64,000 nucleotides of DNA from Streptomyces clavuligerus. GTDB lineage: Bacteria > Actinomycetota > Actinomycetes > Streptomycetales > Streptomycetaceae. The stretch lies in assembly GCF_005519465.1 (NCBI RefSeq), contig NZ_CP027859.1, positions 1,550,001 through 1,614,000 on the forward strand, read 5' to 3'. The notes under the pieces are model-generated. The model made no database searches, was not told the DNA's origin, and saw only the letters and a program-made list of their open reading frames with translations. Shown piece by piece: positions 1 through 8,441 of this stretch. Position 1 is the first letter of the stretch, and each line of letters opens with the position of its first letter. Both the position numbers and the translations under genes were made by a program.

Positions 1-2
1 GC

Positions 3-2231
3 AGTTACCGCGTGGACGGCCACCAGTACGTCGTCCCGGAGGACGCGCGGCACCTGCTGCGCGCGGGCCGCGTCGACCGGCGGCTCTTCGACGTCACCGC
101 GCTGCTGGGCGCGGGCTACCACGACCGGGGCGCGGACCTGCCGCTCACGGTGGACGGAGAGCGGCGGGGACTGCCCGCGGCGCAGCGGGCGGCCTTCTGG
201 AAGGATCTGGCCGGCCGCTCCCGAGCCGCCGTCCCCCGTACGGCCCGCGCCCAGGGACCGGCGGAGGACGCCGACGGACCCCTTGTCCTGCTCGCCGACG
301 GCGCGTCGGCGGACCTCGGGTCCCCCGCGGCGGAAGTCCGGGCGGACCGCGGCGCGGACGCGCCCGGCCGTACGCGCGCAGCCGCTGACTCCTCCACCTT
401 GACCGTTCGCCATCTGGACCGGGACGGAACACCCGCCGCCGACTCCGAGACGATGGTCGTCGGGCTCGACGCACCGGTGCGCCACTTCCTCCACGACGAC
501 GACGGCACCGCTCAGGCACGGCTGCCGCGCGGCCGGTACCTGCTCGTCGGCGACATCGTCGACCGGGCGGGCAACTGGCACCGGGTCGTACGGCCCCTCC
601 TCGACCTGACCGGGGACACGGTGGTCACCGTCGACGCCCGCACCACCCGGCCCGTCACCACGGCCGTCGCCCGCCCCGGCGCCCGGCCCGCCGCGGTCGA
701 CCTGGGGATCGAACGGCACCACGGCGACCGTGTGATCAGTGTCTCCCTGGGCTCCGCGGCCTTCGGCCGGCTCTACACCGCGCAGCTCGGCCCCTCGGTT
801 CCCGCCGCCGCCATGACCTCCGGGATCTCCTCCACCTGGGGCGCCCCCGGGCCCGCGGGAGACTTCAGCGACACGCCCTACAGCTACCATCTGCTCGACA
901 CCCGCCCCGGCGGGTTCTTCACCGGCTTCGAACGCCGGGTCCGCGACGCGGAGCTGGCCCGGCTGGAGGCGTCCCACCTCACCCAGACCACCGGCAGACG
1001 GGGCGTGAAGGGCTTCTTCGGCAAGGCGCCGGGCTTCGCGGCCGTGTCCGGGACGATGCTCCCCGTCACCCTGCCGTCCCGGGTCACGCACTACCTCGAC
1101 ACCCGGGACACCGAGTGGTCCGGCGCCTTCGGCGAACAGATCACCGGCGCCGACGGATTCGGCCAGTACGCCACCGCCATGGGCTCCGACTACCGCGCCT
1201 ACCGCGCCGGGCAGCGGACCACCGAGCGGTGGAACGCGGCTGTGTTCGCGCCCTTCCTCTTCCGCCCCGACCACGCGGGCCGCAAGGGCGACACGATGTG
1301 GGTCGGGGTGCCCCTCTTCACCGACCAGGACGACCACCGGGCGGGTTCGCTGACCGACAGCGAGTCCATCCGCCTCTACCGGGACGGGCGGCTCGTCGGC
1401 GTCTCCGGCGGCGGCCAGCTCACGACCCGGGTACCGCCCGGCCCCGGCAGGTTCCGCATCGAGAGCAGCGCTTCCCGGCCCTCCTGGTTCCGTCTCTCGG
1501 ACCGGGTGAAGTCGGTGTGGACCTTCTCATCGGACACGACGCCCGGCGCCGGCGCGCCCCTGCCGCTGTGGGCGGTCCGGTACTTCCCCCGGGTCGACGC
1601 CCACAACAACCTCGTGCCCGAGCCCGGCCGGGCGGCTTCGCGGACCTTCAGCCTCCCGCTCTCCGCCGAGCCCCATCCGGGCGCGGACACCGGCGCCGTA
1701 CGGTCGCTGCGGCTGAACGTCTCCACCGACGGGGGCGCCACCTGGCGGCCCGCCCCGGTCGTACCGGACGGCTCCGGCGGGTGGCGGGCGACGGTACCCC
1801 GTCCGCACGGCGCCCAGGGCCTGTCCCTGCGGGCCCGGCTGACCGACGAACGGGGCAACACCCTGGAGCAGACCACCCACAACGCCCTGCGGGCCGGGGG
1901 CACGGCGCCGCCCGACCCCGGCACCGGCCCCGCCGAGCCGTCGCGCACCTGCACCAACGCCCCGGCGACTCCCCACCTGAGCCACAGCGGCTTCCGGATT
2001 CTCAGCTCGGCGCGCAACGACTGCTCGACCCCCACCACGTTCTGGCTGCTCCGCTACGACGCGGACCGTTCGGAATGGCACACCATCACGGAGAACGTCA
2101 TCCACGCGGGTGCCACCGCGGACGCCGAGTGGCCCTGCCGGGGCAGCGGCACACATACCTACCGGGCCGTCCAGTTCGACCCGAACATGATGTTCACCAA
2201 GGCGTCCCCCGCTGTCTCCATCCGCTGCTGA
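3..2231 (+). CDS. S8-protease-associated secreted protein without a visible protease domain (5' partial)
   Basis: The reading frame is open to the window edge. Homology to the subtilisin-like protein at 15,980-19,321 continues upstream of the first GTG (SYRV...QYVVP against SWTE...TYAVP), so the true start lies outside. Shared landmarks are DRRLFDVT near the N-terminus, LPRGRYLLV (LPKGDYALF in the other), VDARTTRPV, THYLDTRD, VPLFTD and STDGGATWRP. What is missing is the whole catalytic block: I see no Asp, HGTH or GTSMAAP motif between the DRRLFDVT segment and the post-catalytic region. The 742 visible residues therefore look like a propeptide-like head joined directly to the accessory C-terminal region, plus a Cys-containing tail (CTNAP to SIRC). 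Role unknown; it might be a cell-surface or binding paralogue, or a decayed protease. Homology is seen in the sequence; function is inference. Confidence 0.75.
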   Translation, partial: SYRVDGHQYVVPEDARHLLRAGRVDRRLFDVTALLGAGYHDRGADLPLTVDGERRGLPAAQRAAFWKDLAGRSRAAVPRTARAQGPAEDADGPLVLLADGASADLGSPAAEVRADRGADAPGRTRAAADSSTLTVRHLDRDGTPAADSETMVVGLDAPVRHFLHDDDGTAQARLPRGRYLLVGDIVDRAGNWHRVVRPLLDLTGDTVVTVDARTTRPVTTAVARPGARPAAVDLGIERHHGDRVISVSLGSAAFGRLYTAQLGPSVPAAAMTSGISSTWGAPGPAGDFSDTPYSYHLLDTRPGGFFTGFERRVRDAELARLEASHLTQTTGRRGVKGFFGKAPGFAAVSGTMLPVTLPSRVTHYLDTRDTEWSGAFGEQITGADGFGQYATAMGSDYRAYRAGQRTTERWNAAVFAPFLFRPDHAGRKGDTMWVGVPLFTDQDDHRAGSLTDSESIRLYRDGRLVGVSGGGQLTTRVPPGPGRFRIESSASRPSWFRLSDRVKSVWTFSSDTTPGAGAPLPLWAVRYFPRVDAHNNLVPEPGRAASRTFSLPLSAEPHPGADTGAVRSLRLNVSTDGGATWRPAPVVPDGSGGWRATVPRPHGAQGLSLRARLTDERGNTLEQTTHNALRAGGTAPPDPGTGPAEPSRTCTNAPATPHLSHSGFRILSSARNDCSTPTTFWLLRYDADRSEWHTITENVIHAGATADAEWPCRGSGTHTYRAVQFDPNMMFTKASPAVSIRC

Positions 2232-2260
2232 GACCACGAGACCGGCCCAGGGAGGCCCCC

Positions 2261-3595
2261 ATGCGCGTCCTGTTCACCGTCTGGCCCAACCCTTCACACC
2301 TCTACCCCGTGGTGCCCCTCGCCTGGGCGCTGCGCAGCGCCGGGCACGAGGTCTGTGTCGCCGCCCACCCGGAGGTGGCCGACGCCATCGCCGCCGTGGG
2401 ACTCACCGCCGTCCCCCTCGGCGACCCCGCTCTCATGCCTGTCCCCCTCGGGCCGGGCCGGGCCTATACGGCCGAGCGCGCCCAGGTCGCCCGTGTCACC
2501 GAGGAGCTGGCGCTCGGCCCCGAAGACCGTGAGCTCTGGGACACTTTCAGCCAGTTCATGTTCCCGGCGATCTGGGACTTCCACCCCTACGGCGCGGCTC
2601 CCGACGAGCCGAGCCCCGCCATGGACGCCCTGGTCGCGTTCGCCCGGGAGTGGCGCCCCGACCTGGTGCTCTGGGACCCCTGCTTCCCCGGTGCCGCCGT
2701 CGCGGCCCGCGCCTGCGGCGCCGCGCAGGCCCGTTTCATCACGGCGCCGGACTGGTGGGGCTGGTCCGTCGACCGGCTCGCCGAGCGGGCCGCCGCGGCC
2801 ACGGGACCGTGCGAGGACCCGCTCCTGCGCACCCTCGGCCCGGTCGCCGAGCGCTACGGCCAGAGCCTGGACGACGAGCTGATCCGCGGCCAGTGGACCG
2901 TCAGCACCCTGCCCGAGTCGATGAGCATCCCCGTCAGCACCCCGACGGTCCGCGTCCGCTGGGTGCCGTTCTCCAGCCAGACGGTGATGCCCTCCTGGCT
3001 GCGCCCGCTGCCGGACCGGCCCCGGGTGGGCCTCTCACTGGGCCTGTCCTGGCGCCGCTATCTGGAAGGCGGCTGGGACCATGTCCCCGCGTTGCTGGAC
3101 GCGGTCTCCGGGCTCGACATCGAGGTCGTCGCCACCCTCAACGCCAAGCAGCTCGCCGGAGTCGGAGAGCTGCCCGGCAATGTCCGCGCCGTCGACTATG
3201 TTCCGCTGGATCAGCTCGTGCCGACCTGCTCCGCCCTCATCCACCACGGTGGCCTCGCCACCTACTCCGCGGCGGTGTCCCTGAACGTTCCGCAGCTCAT
3301 CACCGACACCCTCACGGCGGACGTCCTGGCGGTCGAGGAGGGCGGCGGCATGGGCGCCACCAAGCACGCGGCGTCCCCCGTCTCCGTGCGCCGGGTCCTC
3401 GACGAGGGGGCCGGTCTTGTCCTGGACATCGGCACGCCCTCGGCCGAGGCGATGCGCGAGCGCATCGCGCGCGTCCTGGGCGAGCCGTCCTTCCGGGAGG
3501 GCGCGGGGCGGTTGCGTGAGGAGCACCTGGCGATGCCGAGCCCGCACGACACCGTCCCCGTCCTGGAGAAGCTCACCGCGCGGCACCGTCCCTGA
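2261..3595 (+). CDS. Family-1 (GT-B) glycosyltransferase, macrolide/aminosugar type
   Basis: The 444-aa protein starts with the EryCIII/DesVII-like N-terminus MRVLFTVWPNPSHLYPVV, with the usual early His (H13), and carries the nucleotide-sugar motif ALIHHGGLATYSA (HHGG at residues 328-331). Family knowledge: such enzymes transfer a TDP-deoxysugar to a small-molecule acceptor in the cytoplasm. The ATG has a GGAGG 5-10 bases upstream, 30 bases after the preceding stop. A sugar aminotransferase follows after 94 bases, so they are probably co-transcribed. EryCIII/DesVII-type enzymes often need a P450-like activator encoded next door; none is adjacent here. The acceptor is unknown because no aglycone genes are in view. 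Confidence 0.88.
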   Translation: MRVLFTVWPNPSHLYPVVPLAWALRSAGHEVCVAAHPEVADAIAAVGLTAVPLGDPALMPVPLGPGRAYTAERAQVARVTEELALGPEDRELWDTFSQFMFPAIWDFHPYGAAPDEPSPAMDALVAFAREWRPDLVLWDPCFPGAAVAARACGAAQARFITAPDWWGWSVDRLAERAAAATGPCEDPLLRTLGPVAERYGQSLDDELIRGQWTVSTLPESMSIPVSTPTVRVRWVPFSSQTVMPSWLRPLPDRPRVGLSLGLSWRRYLEGGWDHVPALLDAVSGLDIEVVATLNAKQLAGVGELPGNVRAVDYVPLDQLVPTCSALIHHGGLATYSAAVSLNVPQLITDTLTADVLAVEEGGGMGATKHAASPVSVRRVLDEGAGLVLDIGTPSAEAMRERIARVLGEPSFREGAGRLREEHLAMPSPHDTVPVLEKLTARHRP

Positions 3596-3689
3596 GGCCG
3601 CCCGTCCGCCCGTCCGCCCCTTCCCCGAGGCCCTTCCCGAGTCCGTTCCCCGAGCCCGTCCAAGAGTCCGTCCGTCCCGGGAGTCAAAG

Positions 3690-4829
3690 ATGATCAATGT
3701 GTCCCAGCCGAGCCTGGGCGACGAGGAACTCGCGGCCGTCCAGGAGGTGTTCGCCGGCAACTGGCTGGGGTACGGTCCGCGCTCCGAGGCGTTCGAGGAG
3801 CGGTTCGCCCGGTACCTCGGCGTCGAACCCGGGCATGTCCTCTTCCTCAACTCCGCCACCTCCGGGCTGTTCCTCGCCACCGAACTGCTCGGCCTCGGCC
3901 CCGGCGACGAGGTCGTCCTGCCGTCGGCCGGCTTCGTCGCCAACGCCAACGCCGTCGTCGCCACCGGTGCCCGCCCGGTCTTCTGCGATGTCGACCCCCG
4001 CACGATGAACCCCTCGGTCGCCGACGTCGAGCGGGTCATGACGCCGCGGACGAAGGCGGTGATGCTGCTGCACTACGGCGGGCTGCCCGGCGACATCGCC
4101 GCGACGGCCGCACTCTGCCGGGACCGGGGCGTGGCCCTCATCGAGGACGCCGCCTGCTCGGTGGCCTCCTCCGTCGACGGCCGGATGTGCGGGACGTTCG
4201 GCGACATCGCGGTCTGGAGCTTCGACTCCAGGAAGATCATCACCACCGGGGACGGGGGCATGCTCCACGTGCGCGACCCCGAGCTGGCCCGCAGGGCACA
4301 CCGGCTGGCCTACCACGGCATCGCCGAGCGCAGCGCGTTCACCACCGCCGCGCAGGGCACCGACCGCTGGTGGGGGCTGGACGTGGAGTACGTGGGGCGC
4401 CGGCTGATCGGCAACGACCTGACCGCCGCCATCGGCCAGGTGCAGCTCAGCCGTCTGCCCGCGTTCGTCGCCCGCCGCGCCGAGCTGACCACGCTGTACG
4501 ACGAGGCGCTGGCCGGACTCGACGGCGTACGGCTGCCGCCCCGCCCACCCGTGGACCACCGCAGCACGCACTACTTCTACTGGGTGCAGCTCCCCGAGGA
4601 CCGGCGCGACCGGGTCGCCAAGTCCCTGCTGGCGCGCGGTGTCTACACGACCTTCCGCTATATGCCGCTGCACCGCGTCCCCCTCTACGGCCCGCCCGTG
4701 GACCTGCCGGGTACCGACGAGGCATGGGCCACCACGCTGCTGCTGCCGTTGCACCAGGCACTGAGCGACGGCGAGGCACGGACCGTGGCCCGGGAGTTCA
4801 TCGCGGCGGTGGGGGAGTGCGGGGCCTGA
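3690..4829 (+). CDS. DegT/DnrJ/EryC1/StrS-family PLP-dependent sugar aminotransferase
   Basis: 379 aa, the normal family length. The PLP-binding pattern is clear: NSATSG near residues 54-59, IEDAAC (D153) and FDSRKIITTGDGG with the Schiff-base lysine K182. The family transaminates keto-deoxysugar nucleotides at C3 or C4, usually from glutamate or glutamine. With RmlA, RmlB, a sugar C-methyltransferase and a glycosyltransferase in the same block, the substrate is probably a TDP-keto-deoxyhexose, but the regiochemistry cannot be read from sequence. The start was chosen at ATG 3690 because the similarity begins at INVSQPSLG. The stop codon lies inside a 20-bp tandem repeat. The gene converges on the SARP regulator. 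Confidence 0.9.
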   Translation: MINVSQPSLGDEELAAVQEVFAGNWLGYGPRSEAFEERFARYLGVEPGHVLFLNSATSGLFLATELLGLGPGDEVVLPSAGFVANANAVVATGARPVFCDVDPRTMNPSVADVERVMTPRTKAVMLLHYGGLPGDIAATAALCRDRGVALIEDAACSVASSVDGRMCGTFGDIAVWSFDSRKIITTGDGGMLHVRDPELARRAHRLAYHGIAERSAFTTAAQGTDRWWGLDVEYVGRRLIGNDLTAAIGQVQLSRLPAFVARRAELTTLYDEALAGLDGVRLPPRPPVDHRSTHYFYWVQLPEDRRDRVAKSLLARGVYTTFRYMPLHRVPLYGPPVDLPGTDEAWATTLLLPLHQALSDGEARTVAREFIAAVGECGA

Positions 4830-4884
4830 GACACCTCACGGCGGCCTGAGACACCTCACGGAGGCGTGAGACCCCCACGGGGGC
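4825..4884. repeat. Three tandem 20-bp repeats over the aminotransferase stop codon
   Basis: Units at 4825-4844, 4845-4864 and 4865-4884. The first two differ at one base (CTCACGGCGG against CTCACGGAGG); the third is degenerate. The first unit contains the TGA stop of the aminotransferase, and each unit repeats a GTGAG or CTGAG core. Confidence 0.8.
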
Positions 4885-4904
4885 GGGGGCGCCGCCCCCG
4901 CCCC
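4880..4904. terminator. GC-rich hairpin between convergent genes
   Basis: Perfect 11-bp stem (GGGGCGGGGGC, 4880-4890, with 4894-4904) and a 3-nt loop, lying between the convergent aminotransferase and SARP genes. No T-run follows, which is common for actinomycete terminators. Confidence 0.65.
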
Positions 4905-4912
4905 GCACCACC

Positions 4913-7900
4913 TCACGCCTCCGGAAGCAGCGTGCTCGCCGCGGAGTACAGTTCGCCGAGGTCCGCGTTCCCGCCCGCCGTGTGCTCCCGTTCGTAGGTC
5001 TCCTGGCCGACGGCCGACCTGACCTGTGCGGTCACCCGCTCGACATCGCCCCGCTCCGCAGGGGCCGTCGGGGCGTTCGCCGACTTCCGGGCCGCCGCCG
5101 CCGCGCCCAGCAGACGCGCCGCGCGCTCGTGCCGGCCGAGCCGGGCATGGGCCCCCGCCAGCCCCTCCAGGGCGAGCACCGTCCCCCGGGGGTCACCCGC
5201 CAGCCGACGGCCGACCTCCAGACCCTCCAGATGCAACTCCAGCGCCGCCCGCACATCGCCCCGCTGCTCCGCGACGAATCCCAGCTCGGGCAGGATCAAC
5301 GCCAGCGGCAAGGTATCGCCGCGACCCGACCGCTCCCGCGGCAGCCACTCCAGCACCCGCCGCAGCCGCGTCTCGGCGATGTCGAGCTTCCCGGCCTTGC
5401 GCGCCGCGATCCCGAGCCCCATCTCGCCGAAGATCTCCCCGGGTTTGAAGCCGTGCTCCCGCGCCAGGTGGATTCCCCGCTCGTGCAACTCCCTCGCCTG
5501 CTCGAACTCACCGGTCAGCATCGCCACTCGGCCCAGCCACGACAGCCTGCTGGAGACCTCCGACCACAGACCCAGCTCCTGCGCCGTACGCAGCCCGGTC
5601 CAGTGCAGCTCGGCCGCCGCGTCGTAGTGCCCCGCGATCTCCGCCAGATTGCCCAGGGCGTCCGTCGCCTGGAGATGGCCCCAGCGGTCCCCGATCTCCT
5701 GGAACAGGGCCGCGCTGCGCTCCCCGTCCCGGCGCAGTGCCGCCAGGTCCCCGCGGACCATCGCGTGCTTGGCACGCGTCCCCAGGGCCGCCGCCGTGCC
5801 CCACCGGTCGCCCAGCTCCTCGAAGGTGTCCAGGGCCGAGCCCACCAGCTCCTCGCTGAGCGCGAGATCGCCGAAGTCGCACTCGACGAACCCCAGGAAC
5901 CACCGGGCGCGTGCCCGGTCCACGGGTGCGTCGCCGCCCTGCCCGAGCGCCTCCGCCGCCCGTCGCCGCGGGCCGTCGTCCGCCGTGTCCCCCGACAGGG
6001 CCATGAACCCGGCGTGCCAGGCCAGGGCCACCGCGCGCGCCGCGCTCCCGCCGCCCGCCACCGGGTCCGCGCCGTCCGGTCCCGCACCGCCGCCCGCCGG
6101 ACCACCGGGCAGCCCGGCCGTCGCGTCCAGGGCCATGCCCAGATGGCTCAGCCCCTCACGAAGACGCCCGCGCAGAAACCAGTACCAGGCCAGCGCGCCG
6201 GCGAAGCGCAGCGCCTCCTCATCGGCGCCCTCCGTGCCCGCCGCCGCCTCCCGTACGGCCCCCGCGAGCGCCACCCGCAGATTTCCGTGCTCGACGTCCA
6301 GGAGTTCCAGCCAGCGGCGCTGCTCGCCGGTGACCAGCAGGCCGCCCACCCGCTCGGCCAACTGCCGGTAGTGGCGCCGGTGGCGCAGAACGGGCCCGGT
6401 GTCCCCGGCCTCGCGGAGCCTCTCCCGGCAGTACTCGGCCACGGACTCCAGCAGCCGGTAACGGGGCCCCTCCGCGGTGTCGGCGGCCACCACCAGCGAG
6501 CGGTCCACCAGATGTGCCAGCAGCATGAGAACGTCCTCGGCCGCCACCCCGCCGTCGCCGCCGCACACCTCCTCGGCCGCCTCCAGCGTGCAGCCGTCGG
6601 CGTGCACGGCCAGCCTGCGCAACACGGTCCGCTCGGGCCCCGACAACAGCTCCCAGCTCCAGTCGATCATCGCGCGGAGCGTCTGCTGCCGGGGCTCGGC
6701 GCCCCGGTACCCGGTGGCCAGCAGCCGGAACCGGTCGTCGAGCCGGGCGAGCAGCCCCGCCACGCCCAGGGCGCGAATCCGGGTGGCGGCCAGCTCCAGG
6801 GCCAGGGGTATCCCGTCGAGCCTGCGGCAGACCGCGGCCACCGCCGCGGCGTTGTCCAGGGAGAGTGCGAAACCGGGCAGGCCGTCCCCGGCGCGGGCCA
6901 CGAAGAGCTGTACCGCGCTGCACCGCTCCAGCACCTCCGGCCGGTGGTCGTCCTCCGGGCCGGGCAGCTCCAACGGCGGTACGGGCCACAGCACCTCGCC
7001 CGCCAGCCGCAGCGGCTCCCGGCTCGTCGCCAGGATGCGCAGACCGGGCGCCGCCACCAGTACGTCCCGGGCGAGCGCGGCGACGGACTCCACGAGGTGC
7101 TCGCAGTTGTCGAGGACCAGCAGCAGCCGCTTGGCGGCCAGGAAGTCCGCGAGCCGCCCGGCGGGCGAGGCGCCCGCTCCGTACTCCGCCGTGGTCGCCT
7201 CGCGCACCCCCAGTACCGCCATCACGGCCTGTGCCACCGACTCGGCCGTGGCCGGGACCCCGGGGGCGCCCAGCGGCGCCAGCTCCACCAGCCACACCCC
7301 GTCGGCGAACGCGTCCGGTATCCGCGCGGCCGTCTCCAGCGCGAGCCGTGTCTTGCCCACGCCACCGGGTCCCGTGAGCGTCACCAGACGGCCGGCGGCG
7401 AGGAGCGCGCGCACCTCGGCGACGGCGGTCTCCCGCCCGACGAGCGCGGTCAGCGGGGCCGGAAGGTTACCGGCACGCCGGGGGCGTGCCGGACCGGGAA
7501 CGGGTCCCGGCGCCCCGTCCAGCGCGGGGTCCTGGCGCAGGATCGCGCCGTGCAGAGCGACGATGTCGGCCCCCGGGTCGAGACCCAGCTCCGCGACGAG
7601 GAGTTGTCGCAGCTCCTCGTAGGCGGTCAGCGCGTCGGCCTGCCGCCCCGAGCGGTACAGGGCCAGCATGTACGAGGCCCGCAGCCGCTCGCGCAGCGGA
7701 TGGAGTCCCACCAGCTCGCCCAGTTCACCGGTGAGCGCCTGGTGCCCGTCCAGCGCGAGCAGGGCCTCGGCCCGCTCCTCCAGGGTCGAGAGCCGCTGCT
7801 CCTCCAGGCGGGCGATGGCCGGCTGGAGATGGACCTCGTGGGCGAAGTCCGAGAACGCCGCCCCCCGCCACAGCCCGAGCGCCTCGGTCAGCAGATCCGC

Positions 7901-8266
7901 GCGCTCCCGCGGGTCCGGGGCCGCCCGCCCCCGCTCCACCAGCGCCTCGAACCGGGCGGCGTCCACCGAGTGGCCCGCGGCCTCCAGGGCGTACCCGGTG
8001 GCGAGCGACACCACCAGCTCCCGGCCGCCGGGCTCGGCCTCCTCCAGCACCCGGCGCAGCCGGGAGACCTTGATCTGGAGCGCGCCCACCGGGTTGGCCG
8101 GGGGAGTGTCGCCCCACAGATCCTGTACGAGACGGTCGGTGGAGACAGGGCGGCCGTCGTGCGCCAGGAGATCGGCCAGCAGGGCACGGATCTTCTGCTC
8201 GGGGACCCTGACCGGACGGTGATCCGCGGTCAGGACCGAAAGGGGACCCAGCACACCGAAACGCAT
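4913..8266 (-). CDS. Large SARP-type transcriptional regulator (winged helix-BTAD-NB-ARC-TPR)
   Basis: 1117 aa. Residues 1-95 form an OmpR/SARP winged helix (MRFGVLGPLSV...QKIRALLADLLAH...GALQIKVSRLRRVLE). Residues 100-245 are the BTAD bacterial transcriptional activation domain (RYS-like LYRSGRQADALTAYEELR, ending LGLDPG). From about 270 comes an NB-ARC ATPase (P-loop GPGGVGKT, residues 299-306; Walker B LLLVLDNCEH), and from about 650 to the end TPR-like helices. This is the AfsR-class architecture: pathway activators whose ATPase part senses a signal. It is transcribed divergently from the MFS exporter, with repeated ACCGAA motifs between them, so it probably controls the exporter and perhaps the neighbouring sugar genes. 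Targets are inferred. Confidence 0.92.
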   Translation of the reverse strand: MRFGVLGPLSVLTADHRPVRVPEQKIRALLADLLAHDGRPVSTDRLVQDLWGDTPPANPVGALQIKVSRLRRVLEEAEPGGRELVVSLATGYALEAAGHSVDAARFEALVERGRAAPDPRERADLLTEALGLWRGAAFSDFAHEVHLQPAIARLEEQRLSTLEERAEALLALDGHQALTGELGELVGLHPLRERLRASYMLALYRSGRQADALTAYEELRQLLVAELGLDPGADIVALHGAILRQDPALDGAPGPVPGPARPRRAGNLPAPLTALVGRETAVAEVRALLAAGRLVTLTGPGGVGKTRLALETAARIPDAFADGVWLVELAPLGAPGVPATAESVAQAVMAVLGVREATTAEYGAGASPAGRLADFLAAKRLLLVLDNCEHLVESVAALARDVLVAAPGLRILATSREPLRLAGEVLWPVPPLELPGPEDDHRPEVLERCSAVQLFVARAGDGLPGFALSLDNAAAVAAVCRRLDGIPLALELAATRIRALGVAGLLARLDDRFRLLATGYRGAEPRQQTLRAMIDWSWELLSGPERTVLRRLAVHADGCTLEAAEEVCGGDGGVAAEDVLMLLAHLVDRSLVVAADTAEGPRYRLLESVAEYCRERLREAGDTGPVLRHRRHYRQLAERVGGLLVTGEQRRWLELLDVEHGNLRVALAGAVREAAAGTEGADEEALRFAGALAWYWFLRGRLREGLSHLGMALDATAGLPGGPAGGGAGPDGADPVAGGGSAARAVALAWHAGFMALSGDTADDGPRRRAAEALGQGGDAPVDRARARWFLGFVECDFGDLALSEELVGSALDTFEELGDRWGTAAALGTRAKHAMVRGDLAALRRDGERSAALFQEIGDRWGHLQATDALGNLAEIAGHYDAAAELHWTGLRTAQELGLWSEVSSRLSWLGRVAMLTGEFEQARELHERGIHLAREHGFKPGEIFGEMGLGIAARKAGKLDIAETRLRRVLEWLPRERSGRGDTLPLALILPELGFVAEQRGDVRAALELHLEGLEVGRRLAGDPRGTVLALEGLAGAHARLGRHERAARLLGAAAAARKSANAPTAPAERGDVERVTAQVRSAVGQETYEREHTAGGNADLGELYSAASTLLPEA

Positions 8267-8286
8267 GCGTCACGATATCGCGTGGC

Positions 8287-8321
8287 GGACCGAATGCCGT
8301 CCGACAGTGGACCGAAAGCCG
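8287..8321 (+). promoter_or_regulatory. Candidate SARP operator: direct repeat with 22-bp period
   Basis: Two 13-bp elements, GGACCGAATGCCG (8287-8299) and GGACCGAAAGCCG (8309-8321), match at 12 of 13 positions and are offset by 22 bp, two helical turns. SARP proteins are known to bind direct repeats in phase with the helix. A further GGACCGAA lies at 8233-8240 and an ACCGAA at 8255-8260, inside the start of the regulator gene. Binding is inference. Confidence 0.5.
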
Positions 8322-8339
8322 CTCCCGGCAAGCTGAAAA

Positions 8340-8382
8340 GGCATCGGGCAGCCGACCGTTCCCCCGCAGGCTGCCCGATGCC
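8340..8382. promoter_or_regulatory. Perfect 14-bp inverted repeat in the MFS leader
   Basis: GGCATCGGGCAGCC (8340-8353) and its exact complement (8369-8382) enclose a 15-nt loop, 59 bases upstream of the exporter ATG and between divergent genes. It could be a leader hairpin (attenuator) or a dimer operator. A plain terminator would be out of place here. Confidence 0.55.
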
Positions 8383-8441
8383 TCCCCAAACGCCGGGCCT
8401 CCGCAGCCCGGACCCCCGATGGAGGAACGGAAGGCTCAGTG

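Noticed and set aside
2261..3595. P450-like activator for the glycosyltransferase being the P450 at 56,878
   Set aside because: The activators lack heme Cys and are adjacent; this P450 has the Cys and is 54 kb away.
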